Source: Zelopaecilomyces penicillatus
Taxonomy: Eukaryota > Ascomycota > Sordariomycetes > Hypocreales > Pseudodiploosporaceae
Assembly (NCBI GenBank): GCA_005765155.1
Contig: VCCP01000001.1
Coordinates: forward strand, 1,550,001 to 1,614,000
Direction: 5' to 3'
Length of the DNA stretch: 64,000 nt
In this document: piece after piece, positions 1 through 9,800 of the stretch
How positions within the stretch are numbered: the stretch's first letter is position 1
Layout: each line of letters starts with the position of its first letter
Made by a program: the position numbers and the translations under genes
The notes under the pieces: generated by a model
Seen by the model: the letters and a program-made list of their open reading frames with translations, nothing else
Told to the model about the DNA's origin: nothing
The model's database searches: none

Positions 1-40
1 TTGTAGAGGTGAAGGATTGAAGCTAATACTTTTCATAAAG

Positions 41-199
41 GTTACTGTTAATGGTAAAAAGGTGGAATTACCGGTCAAGAGCATCATTTCAGGCAAGACA
101 ATCAAAGCGAGTGGGACACTTCTGAATCCGAAGAGCCTTGACTTTTTCTATCAGTTTCAAAAGATTGAAGAGCTGGTGGAGCCCCAAGCCAAGCTGTGA
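41..199 (+). CDS. 3' terminal exon of an unknown gene (partial)
   Basis: The frame is open from the window edge to a TGA at 197-199. A CTAAT branch-like motif at 23-27 followed by AAAG ending at 40 looks like an intron end, so the exon probably begins at 41 with GTT ACT. This gives about 52 residues, rich in Lys, Val and Ile, ending in EPQAKL. I do not recognise the family. The start of the gene lies outside the window. If the splice guess is wrong, the frame simply continues to the left. Confidence 0.35.
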   Translation, partial: VTVNGKKVELPVKSIISGKTIKASGTLLNPKSLDFFYQFQKIEELVEPQAKL

Positions 200-686
200 T
201 TACAGTTCCGTGACCAGTTTTTCATAAGGGGCATGGTACAGCCTTGGACATTATACTGGGGTTGCGACTCTATATGGGACTGACAGTATTCTTCAAAACG
301 TTCTTACGTCACTGTAAATACTGGCAATTGCTAGAGATTGCTAGAGATTGCTAGAGATTGCTAGAGATTGCTAGAGATTGCCAGTGATTCCATAGTAAAG
401 TTGGATGAGGTTTAGACCCGAAGTTTGGGTTATATGATGTGTTGATGATGAAAATAGTTTCGGCGTGAAAGAAGCGACTATAGCTGAGAAGTGAAAGAGG
501 GTATTGAATTATACAATGATTCCTGATACATTTATACGCCTCCGTTGGTGTTGTTTCTCTCGTATGGAGAGTGTCGCTTGTTTTACAATTTGTTTGTTGT
601 CACATCTGTGACCTGTCTGCTCCTCCATTTTCCTCTCATCCTTTTTTACCTCTCAAACAAAGGCCATCGCTGGTTTTTTTTATATA
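200..686. other. Spacer with a decamer array
   Basis: No gene is seen here apart from the tandem decamers listed separately. Short open frames at 545-742 are T-rich and look like chance. The spacer lies between two 3' ends. Confidence 0.5.
331..380 (+). repeat. Perfect 5-copy tandem repeat of CTAGAGATTG
   Basis: Five exact head-to-tail copies of the 10-bp unit fill 331-380. Degenerate copies flank them: CTGGCAATTG at 321-330 and CCAGTGATTC at 381-390. A related but diverged array lies at 6462-6540 and a weaker one at 18812-18851. Confidence 0.95.
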
Positions 687-1241
687 TTAAATTCCCTTAT
701 GCTCACCCTTCGTATCCTTTTCAACAAACTTGCCCCCGTTAATCCCATATCTCCACCCCAGGTAGCCCACCATGCCCGCCACACTCCCAATGCCCAACGA
801 ACCAACCACTCCCCTCCACCCGAGACTCGCCGGGCCAACCTTCCTCCCTCTTGCCAGCACCACGGCAGAGGCAGCGCCCATTCCTGCCAGAGTCCAGTCA
901 TCAGTCTCGACCTGTCCGCGGTTCTCGAGCAGCCTCCAGCTGCGGTCCTGCCATTCAATGAGCTCTCGGCCCCACATGCGGCCGACGAGGCCGAAGGCTG
1001 TGACGCCGACAGCGATGCAAGTCCCGCGCGAGGCGGATAGCAGCAGGCGTTCTGGAAGAGGTGGACCCGGGATAGCAGGACTGCGGCGAATGGCGGGGAT
1101 GATTGCATATCGCGTGCCGGTAATGGCGATGCCGAGGATGGTGCCGGTGGTGACGGCGCGGACGAGGACATGGACGGTAAGGATGGTGTAGGCGAGGGGT
1201 TGGTCCTCGGCGTAGGGCGTGTGAGGAAAGAAGCGAGACAT
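687..1241 (-). CDS. Small multi-pass membrane protein of unknown function
   Basis: A single-exon frame of 184 residues starts MSRFFPHTPYAEDQPL. Two hydrophobic stretches at about residues 18-45 and 70-85 and Gly/Ala-rich segments at about 118-165 suggest two to four membrane passes. The pattern resembles a class of small fungal membrane proteins of unknown function; DUF1757 is possible but I cannot confirm it. Overlapping frames on both strands (680-1171, 699-1040, 772-1191) have composition typical of antisense shadows. The start was chosen because it is the first ATG of the frame and gives a typical N-terminus. No role is assigned. Confidence 0.6.
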   Translation of the reverse strand: MSRFFPHTPYAEDQPLAYTILTVHVLVRAVTTGTILGIAITGTRYAIIPAIRRSPAIPGPPLPERLLLSASRGTCIAVGVTAFGLVGRMWGRELIEWQDRSWRLLENRGQVETDDWTLAGMGAASAVVLARGRKVGPASLGWRGVVGSLGIGSVAGMVGYLGWRYGINGGKFVEKDTKGEHKGI

Positions 1242-2546
1242 TGTTGTTATTGGGGCTCTCCGTCGGTGGTAATTGTTTGTGGGAAGGGAAGCAGTATTAT
1301 GTCACTGAGAGATGTCCTCAGTGAGATGCAAGGCCATATTTTGTGTGAATGGCTGGTTTGCTGCAAATGAAGCAGAGTCGCTACGAGGGGGTAAAAGCTG
1401 AAGATGCAAATCCAATGATTTATCCTCATGGCCAATTATATCCCCGACAATCAGCCACCGTATGCGATGTCGCTATTCAAGCTGCCCCAGAGGGCCGAAT
1501 ATCCTCCTGTGTATTGCTTGGCTTAGAGGTAGGTAGGCATGTTTGGCCCATCGCTTGAACAACCGCATGCCACGTTTTGGAAATTCAGCTCGGATGACCT
1601 TCTGAAGGCGGTTGGCTTGACCTGAGTGACTAGAAAAACAGTTCAATTCGGCCAGGCAATGAATGGCCTCAAGCCAGTCGCTTCATTCATCATCAACATC
1701 AGGCTCAATAAAAGAGCTCCACGAAAATATCTTGCCTATAGATATCATGCCGTATAGCAACAGTCTTCAGTTAGTTCACACTATAAACGGCGCTCCGTGT
1801 TGTTTTCATGGGAAATTGTCAAATCTGAATGGGGTAGTTGATGGTAGAATGGTGATGCAATCGAGAATCAACTTACATCATCGTGTGTTTGTGCTATCTA
1901 TTTTCAAGAAATGCAAATTGGAGGCGGAAGAACCTCACGAGGCAGGTCAGGTCTATCACCTCTGGCGAGGCAATGATGTTCTTTTCCACTTTCCCTTCTC
2001 TCACTTGACATGACAGAATTGGCGAGTGCGACAGGTCATGAGTTGAAGGACTAACTCATTCAAATGTTGTTTCATGGTCTTCATCGTTTTCGTCGCCTTG
2101 TTGTGATGTATTGAGAAAATTGCAGAAGCCGATGAAGTAATATAGAGACACATGAGAACCAGAAGGTAGAGCGTGGTTTGTATACAGAGGTGCGTAAAAT
2201 TGAGAGATCTTTGGCAGTATAAACTAAGGCGATATTTTGTGCTTTTCGGTTATGCCGTGTGTGTTCCTACAGCTCGATTGAATAACCTCGGAAAGTCTAG
2301 AAATTAAAGCTCACTAATGTTTCTCTGAGGTATGAGAAGAATCTCAAATAAACTATGGCGTGTGCTGTGGAGAATCCTAAACAGAGTATGGCGTTGCAGT
2401 CTGAAGATATCAGAGAAGCTTGCAGTTTGCAAAGGGCAAATCGCAGGTGGTTTGGAAAGTGGCTTGATGTGGTGGGTTTGTTTTTGTTGTTTGTTGTTTT
2501 GTATGGCTGTCCTGCTTTTGCGTATTCTTTGTTTGGCAAGTTTTCA
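1242..2546. other. Gene-poor spacer
   Basis: No gene can be supported. One ATG-started frame at 1663-2013 (+, 116 codons) has a Ser-rich start, no recognised motif and no clear splice partners, so I leave it uncalled. The right end passes into the left inverted arm. Confidence 0.4.
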
Positions 2547-3571
2547 GGAGTAAGTTCGTCTTGGCTTCCTCAACCTCGTATTTGAAAGGGAGAAATTGAT
2601 CACCGACACTGCGTAGAAGTGCGAACTCGTCGTCGATGTTGTTTTTTAACGAGGTTTCTGTCCTCGGCCACATGGGCTTTTTATAGAGGTTTGGCCCGCC
2701 CTCTCGGCTAGAACTACCATCGTTAGGCTAGCATTGATTCAATCCTTCGGAGGGAGCCGTCAAACGTCAGGCCTCGAGACCTCACGAAGTCAGGAACCAA
2801 GCGGTCTCACTTAGCGGTTTTGTACGTTTTCCTTCGCAGTTTTTTTTACAGAGGTTTCTTTTCCTCTGGCCGGATACCTGCACGCTTCTAAAGAGCATCT
2901 TGGAGGCAACGGACGATAGAATCCCATTTGATAACCTGGGCCTTCGCAGACTCCAGGTATTCAACATGGCGATTCCGAGAGGCGAGGGTGCCATAAAAGT
3001 ATGGCTGGTGGCGCAGATCAAACGCTCGGCCCCGGGCCATGCTAAGCATTCAGTCAACTAAGGGATACAGTATCTTGATACTTGATTCTTACCGAAACGC
3101 CTCTGAACGCCCCTCCTCCGCAACGTCAAGGGCAAGTCGGAGTGCCCCATGGTCAGAGGTACAACCGATGGCAGCCCTGAACGACTTTGGGTTGAAGCTG
3201 GTGAGAATTCTTCGCGGGTCTTTAAAACGCCGCAACCGACGGCATTGCTGCTGCCATTTCCCTTTCCCAAAACCAGCAACAGCGCCGAGAAGCTCGTAGA
3301 CCAAGAAATTGGCCCGATTGGTGGCCTCCTCGTACTCGCTGTATGCCCATTGTCGTCCCTCCAGCATCTCTGGGAAAGATTGTCGAGACTGCGCCCTCTA
3401 GTCTCGCCGACAAATTTCCCAAGCTTCGCCATACCGGAGCTGGGGTCCCCAGGCTTCGCCATACACTCCCCGGCGCGCCTCTTGGTAGGCATCCTCATTA
3501 TATATGGGACCCAAGGGCCCAACCAAGTGCCCAGCGTCCAGGCGTCCAGCGGCGTTGACATAATAATCCAT
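2547..3571 (-). pseudogene. Left inverted copy of an unknown gene, decayed
   Basis: Read on the minus strand, a frame starts at 3571 (MDYYVNAAGRLDAG) and runs to 3093. A 51-bp intron (3042-3092, GTAAGA..TTAG) joins it in phase to exon 2 beginning at 3041. The frame has a TAG at 3398-3400, another TAG at 2888-2890 and a TAA at 2846-2848, and then stays open to a TGA at 2807-2809. Continuous protein-like sequence on both sides of each stop points to nonsense decay rather than a true end. A further block at 2547-2680 matches the right copy in inverted orientation (motifs ETSLKNNIDD, FALLRS, EVEEAKTNL). I do not recognise the family. An alternative is two or more short genes, but the shared intron and order with 6126-6897 favour one gene. 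Confidence 0.65.
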
Positions 3572-4110
3572 ACTGATTACTGCATTCCATTGTTAACTCC
3601 CGTCACCATAACCTATTGATACATGGGTGGGTGTGAACTCACATTCGAATAAAACAAAAATTAAAGAATTAAAGAATCTATTCGTGGTCAGTCTGCTGTG
3701 GAGAGCCACACCATGCGATCAGGCATCACATACCTGGATTATTGACTGAATAATAGTGTACTGGAGAGAGACCAAGAAAACAAGAAGAAAGTCGTCGAAT
3801 ACCAATACAGACAGATGCACCACCCAAACTACGAGGTGACGTCTACTCCTTCCCAGACAAGGTCAATGATTGATTTAGGGGTCGCAATCGATGCTAGTCA
3901 ACACCATTTGTCCGATGTTGCTGCCGGATTGTGTTCTTTACATGAGACAGAGAGGTTAGTGCCTTCCATCAAGTCTCCAAGTTCATATTTTCTTAGTTAT
4001 TGATGGGTAGTCAGTCATACAACCACCTATTCAAATTGTGCCATCCATGAAACAGTTTACTGCGCGCAGTCGTTCCTCCCGTCAAACTCAATCATCTCTC
4101 CGAGTTTCCA

Positions 4111-5487
4111 TCAGTCAATTTTCAGTCTCCAAAACGACTGTCTCAGCCGGTTCACAGTCACTGATGCCCAAGTGCCACCTCCGTGAAATATCATCTCATT
4201 CCTTTCAGTATCCTTGTCTAATCCCCACCCAATTCGACTTTGATATGTTGATAACGGGTAGATTTGGCCGTATTCCTCCTCCGTCGGCAGCTGAGGGCCG
4301 ACCCGCGATCTTTCAAAGAGTGGCCAGGCACGCTGTCGGTAGAGACGGACGAAACTGCTCGTATAGAAGTGTGGGGTTTCAAAAGAGACTGGCCCATGAA
4401 TTGGACTGTTGATATTTGTGGCATTGGCACACGGAGGGGCTTTCTCTATTTCCATGATCAGTGCATCCCGAGCCGCACGCGGTTCTTCTATTCCTGTGAC
4501 CAGGATTTGTGTGAGAAGATCGAAACCTGCCGATGACATGAGTGACAATATTTGGAATTCGCAATGAGGTAAGAAGCCTAGATGCTGGTGTCCGTAAGCG
4601 ATCTCAAACTCCGGGCGTAAGACCTTTGCGGAAAATCTGAGAACGTCAAATCGAAACATTGCCGACATTAGTCGGTCGTAAAGAGTATGTATATACTCCC
4701 GTACACATGGAAGCAACTGAAGTTCGGGTGCAGTAATGCTGGTTCCTTCAAACCTATTCAAAAGAGCCCAATCCCAGAATCTGAATACATCACCGTGTCG
4801 GACATGTTTTCCATTCCCGTACAACGGACCAGGCAAGTCTGCGTCAGGACTGTTACCCCATCCATTACGGTTTTTCTTCACAGCGTTTAGGTCGTTTCCT
4901 CGGGGGCCATAGATCCGGCAAAGGAGCTCATACCTGAGAAATGCTTTCAGTATCTGATGACGTTGCTCTCGTGTTAGCACGCTTCGGTCAAAATGCTGTG
5001 TCTCATGTTGCACCGTACGCTGAGTTTTAGCCTGCGCCAGGGGAGACCATGTTGGCATCCTAGAGTACGCTCGAGGGAGGAAATCACTGGTTGCTTTGGA
5101 CAGATAGTCGTCAATGTAACGCCATATCCAACTACAAAGCTTTTCCAACTGGAAGATCATACTCTCGTCGAAAGTCTCTGGTTTCGTTGGATCTTCGAGA
5201 CGTTTTTCTCCCCATATGCGGAGATGTGTACAAACCCTAGCGTAGTGTTCTTCTTGGTCAAGCTTATCCGGAGCCCGAGGAAAAGTGATGATGGCAACAG
5301 CGTCCTGGATCAGGCTATCATCCATAGTCCTTCTAACATAGCTTGCACCAATGATGCACTTCATAGCCTGGAACTGTTCAAACATGACAGGTGATGCGCG
5401 ACTGAGTGCCTTCACCTCCCTGAGGTTGGAAAACGACTCGAGAATGATGAGACGGATCTGACAGGGAAGCTTGGAAAATGGATCCAT
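4111..5487 (-). CDS. F-box-like protein of unknown function
   Basis: An intact single-exon frame of 458 residues starts MDPFSKLPCQIRLIILESF. The Leu-Pro start followed by spaced Ile/Leu and a second helix (residues about 5-45) fits an F-box-like N-terminus, which in fungi usually binds Skp1 to recruit substrates for ubiquitination. The rest has no recognised repeat or catalytic motif and resembles the lineage-specific hypothetical proteins common in filamentous ascomycetes. It sits between two decayed genes in inverted orientation and runs on the minus strand. I see no stop or frameshift in it, unlike its neighbours. The substrate is unknown. The F-box call is by pattern only; the frame itself is well supported by its length. 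Confidence 0.7.
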   Translation of the reverse strand: MDPFSKLPCQIRLIILESFSNLREVKALSRASPVMFEQFQAMKCIIGASYVRRTMDDSLIQDAVAIITFPRAPDKLDQEEHYARVCTHLRIWGEKRLEDPTKPETFDESMIFQLEKLCSWIWRYIDDYLSKATSDFLPRAYSRMPTWSPLAQAKTQRTVQHETQHFDRSVLTREQRHQILKAFLRYELLCRIYGPRGNDLNAVKKNRNGWGNSPDADLPGPLYGNGKHVRHGDVFRFWDWALLNRFEGTSITAPELQLLPCVREYIHTLYDRLMSAMFRFDVLRFSAKVLRPEFEIAYGHQHLGFLPHCEFQILSLMSSAGFDLLTQILVTGIEEPRAARDALIMEIEKAPPCANATNINSPIHGPVSFETPHFYTSSFVRLYRQRAWPLFERSRVGPQLPTEEEYGQIYPLSTYQSRIGWGLDKDTERNEMIFHGGGTWASVTVNRLRQSFWRLKID

Positions 5488-6111
5488 GGTTGCACCAGAT
5501 GGGTTGAACAGAAAGAGTGTCTAAGTAAAGTGAAGATTAATGTGGATAAGATAATGGAGGAGGGGGAGCTGGTTGTCTTTATATGCTCCGACACCCAAGA
5601 AAAGCTTCTTTTACACCAACGTACTTTTAGGCATCAGCTGCGCATAGATTAATGGGGCGACTGCCATGAGTCTAAGCTAAGCTTTAACTCAAAATCTAGA
5701 CTGAAGGCAGTTTGGCAAGCAATGAACAGGAACCCATTCATTCTCTTGGACTAGGGAGACGACGATGAAACAACAGATGCCAGGTAATAGACCATCCCGC
5801 AGAAAACAGGAAACAAGAGAAGGCGGTGCATATGCCAGAAACACTATCAGACCAAGAATTCATAAGCCAAACATAGCAGCACAAATTTAATAAATTCAAT
5901 AGTTTTCTCTCCAATACGCCATTCTTTGACAAACGATCCATAAAATTTTTCAAGTAGATGACGTTTGTTGGGTGATCTTACCCTACCCTACAGATTGCCT
6001 GACTAGAAAAGAGTATTTTATTCAACGGGGGTTTTTTTTTTTTTTTTGCATTGTTCAAAGGTCAACTTCTATCTATGTCTTAATAGATTAATATTACTTG
6101 ATGTATAATCT
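5488..6111. other. Spacer with a T16 run
   Basis: This is the presumed promoter of the F-box-like gene, up to the start of the right inverted arm. No gene is seen. A run of 16 T lies at 6032-6047. Confidence 0.45.
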
Positions 6112-6897
6112 ATGTAGTAGTCAGTATGGATTATATCGCCGCCGCCAAACGACTCGATGTCGGGGATTTCGATACCATGAATGCGAGTGACTATCGAAAT
6201 GAGCATCGCTAACAGCTGGTGAGATTTCGGGCGAACTATCTGAATGATTAGGTAGAGACAGCAGTCTGAAAATTCGCTCGCTGCCATTCAAGAAATGAGA
6301 TTGTGGTCTGTTCAAGAAGGCTTTGCATCGCAGTACTTATAGTCGAGAGGAACTTGGACTGGCAACAGGGTGCAAAAAAAAACACTAACAGAATGACAAT
6401 GCTTAAAGAGGTACCAAACAATTACCTTGGTAGTTTACTTAACTGACAATTTTATGTATTTCTAGATATTGCTGGAAATTCTGGATATTACTAGAGATTC
6501 CTGGATATTGCTAGAAATTGCTAGAAATTGCTCGACATTGGTGATTTTATCAGTCAAACTCTCCGGGATGGTCCTGGCTGTGTTTTTTTTTTTTTTTACA
6601 TCCTGTTGGCTGGCTCTTAAAATCGCCGAAGAAAGGCGCACAGAAGCATCACAGGTAAGAATCACAGGTCAAGATATTACATATCCTAACTGATTCAATA
6701 AAAAGCATGGCACAGGGTTGGTTCTATACCCTCTGGGGCCGGCAATACTTCTATACCCCGTTCGCATTGCGGCCGAGGATGGAAACCTCGTTCAAAAACT
6801 AACATCGACGACAAGTTCGCACTTCTACGCAGTACCGGTGATCAATTAACCCCCTTTAAATAACAAGGTCGAGGAAGCCAAGACGAACTTGCGAAAT
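6112..6897 (+). pseudogene. Right inverted copy of the same unknown gene, decayed
   Basis: The plus strand shares AGTCAGTATGGATTAT around its start (ATG 6126) with the left copy, and begins MDYIAAAKRLDVGDF. Stops follow from residue 29 on. Homology resumes at about 6600 (LALKIAEERRTEA, against LALDVAEEGRSEA in the left copy). A 51-bp intron at 6655-6705 has GTAAGAATCA at its donor and is followed by CATGGC, as in the left copy. After it come QYFYTP and PRMETSFKN, then a one-base insertion (AACTAACATC against AACAACATC) that shifts the frame. The match ends near 6885. A decamer array and a T15 run (6583-6597) interrupt the middle. About 300 bp of the left copy (around 2690-2990) is missing here. 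The gene is clearly non-functional. Confidence 0.65.
6462..6540 (+). repeat. Degenerate decamer array, CTRGANATTN-like
   Basis: Eight successive units follow a 10-bp period with one 9-bp slip: CTAGATATTG, CTGGAAATT, CTGGATATTA, CTAGAGATTC, CTGGATATTG, CTAGAAATTG twice and CTCGACATTG. They match the consensus of the perfect array at 331-380 and are on the same strand. The array lies inside the right decayed gene copy. Confidence 0.85.
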
Positions 6898-9800
6898 GGC
6901 GCAACTCCAAGTGATTGGCTTCATCTTTTTTCAAGATTTATACAAAGGCGATGCCAACCTCTTGCAGTAAGATTATCTGTATACAGAGACGGATCCTTCC
7001 AAGCCGCAAAACTCTTATCAGGTGAAATGTCTTACAAAACTCAGGTTGGAGAAGAAGAAACACGTGAACGGTATCTGATTTACGGCGCAGGTATTTACTA
7101 CAACAGTTGACAGACAAGCGGGATGATAGCGAATGGAGTCCAATCACAAAGGAAGGTATAGCGGTGTCTACAGCGGCAAAATCCAAGGCAAGAGATGGAA
7201 TGAGAACAGAAAATAATTCATAGTACTAATAATAGAGTACCTAAAAACACTTAAGAGCATTGGGCTGTTGACGGGTCGCACAGTTGGGGGCGATCAACGC
7301 CATCATCGAATAGCAATCATCTCTGCAAGCGCGAGACAAACCTTCGCTGTTTCATGTCCAATAATGGATATATGATCTAGATACTGACGACTAGATGCAT
7401 GTAGTCTCATGTGTACCCAATCCTGGACGCACACCACCACGTGGATACATATTGTGTGAAGGCTTCGAGCAGCCATGTTGGCGTATCGCTGGAGCATTGG
7501 AGGATGCCCCTTGGGAGTGATGGATGAAACATTCATTTAGGTCACGGCTGAATAATGTGCATTCAAGTAAGTACTAGGCTCTGGATTCAGCTTGAGCTGT
7601 ATCACCTTGGACAAGTTTCAAGGTAGCTCTTGGCGTCAAAAAGACACCTACGAGTTGGGCCATACTCAAAAACACTCGAGTCTCGGCAAGCATTCCGGCC
7701 CACCGGCCGAGGAACGTTACTTCAATTTGAAGCTTATTACTAGAAGCAGCGCTGCGAATGTCATCTATCAGGTTTGGATGGCAGGCCGGAATGCCCCATG
7801 TCGAAGCATAGTGGTGGCGATCCGTCAATTTCGCAAACGTCAAACATTTACTATGGTTCATCGCTTGCCCCACTGGTTGGCTGCTCAGCATGGGAATCAT
7901 TCATGCATTGATTGATACATAAACTGGCTAGATTGATGCGTCTGATTGTAAGTCGTTTTTGCCCCTGCTGTGGATATGCATGAAGTTCAGACGATAAAAG
8001 ATGAGGACGTGAGGCTGGGTCACTCAATTGTGCTGTCAATACGACACTCCAAATAGACAAGGCTGGTACGCTGAGGTGACAATGGCTTCAATCCTACCGG
8101 CCTTGCCATGTAAAACTGACCAGGAGCCAGTGCCAACAGTCGAGGCCCCAAAGCGCCCCCTGACGCACATACAAAAAGGAGAAGTATCATAGGGGGATGA
8201 TATAGGGCATCCTTGCAAACCAGGCGCCAAGACATTTGTGTCTGGACGACGAACAGTACCTGTAACCCCAAACCAGCAGTTTGTCCCAACATGAGAGCGG
8301 CGTAATATTTTGTGTTTGAAGCTGGGATTGGGCTGCTTACACTTGGTAACCACCGAGCCAAGGCGATGGAGCTTATGCCTCATCAACAACGACAGCCCAG
8401 ACTGGCAGCCGCCGGGCCAACGTCTATTCTGGATTTGTCTAACCTCACCGACTTATCTGACAACGCCAGCCCTTTCTTAGCACTGCGAGAAGCGCCTACA
8501 AGCGCAAGTCTAGCAAAAAGGCAATGATGCGGTGAGCGGGAGATCTGGCGTATTGTAAGCGGACCCAGCAAGCCGGTATGGTATGCAGAAGTGAGTCCGC
8601 CACGGCGCGTTGGGCAGTGAGCGATTGGCAAAATTTAGCACCTATTTCATCTTTTGGTGTGGTGTGCCATGGTTGTTGTTGGTCGAGTCGTGCTAGTGTG
8701 GGCCAGCTGGCTAGTGATGGAGAGACACGCGACAACCAGGCCTCCTACTGTGGCCGCTTCCGAAAACCTACCAGTCCAGTGGTAGAGTCCAGGGCCGTGG
8801 CCGCGAAAGGGGGCCGCAGAGAGTTGCGTGCCTTAGAAACAGCCCGATCATCAGATAGAGCCCCATATTGCTTTATGCGGCGTCCCTGCTAGCACAATGA
8901 CCACCGACACGTCACTTGGGGCTCTCCCCTCTGGCACCTATACAACCAAACGGCTTTGGATATTTTGTAAACTAATGTCGCTGGTGAGTCCTGGCAGTTG
9001 TGTCCGCCCCCCACGCGTCCTCCTGAAGGCTGGCTACCACTGTCTGTCTGGATGGCCAAGCTGTCGACGACGAGGAAGCAGATGCGCAGCGTGAAACTGG
9101 GCTTGTTTCACAAGATCCGACTGATCCCCACAGTGTGTGGCTGCTGGGGAAGAAAAATAGAACAGAAGATCAGAAAGCCCTGCCAGATTCGGCTTTGCCA
9201 GAGGGACCCTTGTGCTCATGTGGTGGTATTGTCAGCGAAAGTGCAACTCCAAAAGGGACCAATCCCCCTTGGCCCCCTGCATGCTGAGAGACATGGGCGG
9301 ACACAACCCTTGCCATCAAGTCGGAGACTGGTAACGAATGACGGCTGGATCTGGTAGACAGCGATCGTTCAATGCGGATACGGAATGCCTCAGCCTCCCG
9401 AACCCCGCCACCCAAGGATTCGACCATGTTGCCGAAAGTAGGTGTTTACGCCACAGCACGATGTCCCACGGCGGAAGTTCATGCAAGAGAGATAGGCATA
9501 AGAATGGAAGCCTCGAGAGGCGTGCATCTTATTTCAGCGTAGTAGTAATAGCAGTTCTGGAGGCTTTCGAAAGATGCTGCCAAGTATGGAGGTACTTGGG
9601 GAAAACTTATAGAACAGAGTATTAATGGTGGAATTTTAGGTACCGTAGAATTAAAAGTCACCTGGTAACGCACGAGCATTCGAGGTTCAACGTACGGCAG
9701 TAACGAACCGCATGATAAGGGAGGTACCTCCTACCAGCCAAATGAGGAGGTTAGGGAAGGAAGGAAAGAGGGGGAAAATCTACAAGCTACCTAACTTACA

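Noticed and set aside
680..1191. Frames overlapping the small membrane protein in other phases
   Set aside because: Their composition is that of shadows; they have no motif, and the 184-codon frame has a clear membrane-protein pattern.
6583..6597. T15 run as an RNA polymerase III terminator
   Set aside because: No A-box/B-box pair or structured RNA lies upstream; it is a simple homopolymer inside a decayed gene.
8020..8361. Hydrophobic minus-strand frame of 113 codons
   Set aside because: Short, with no motif and no clear splice partner on either side; it is noted only in the gap description.
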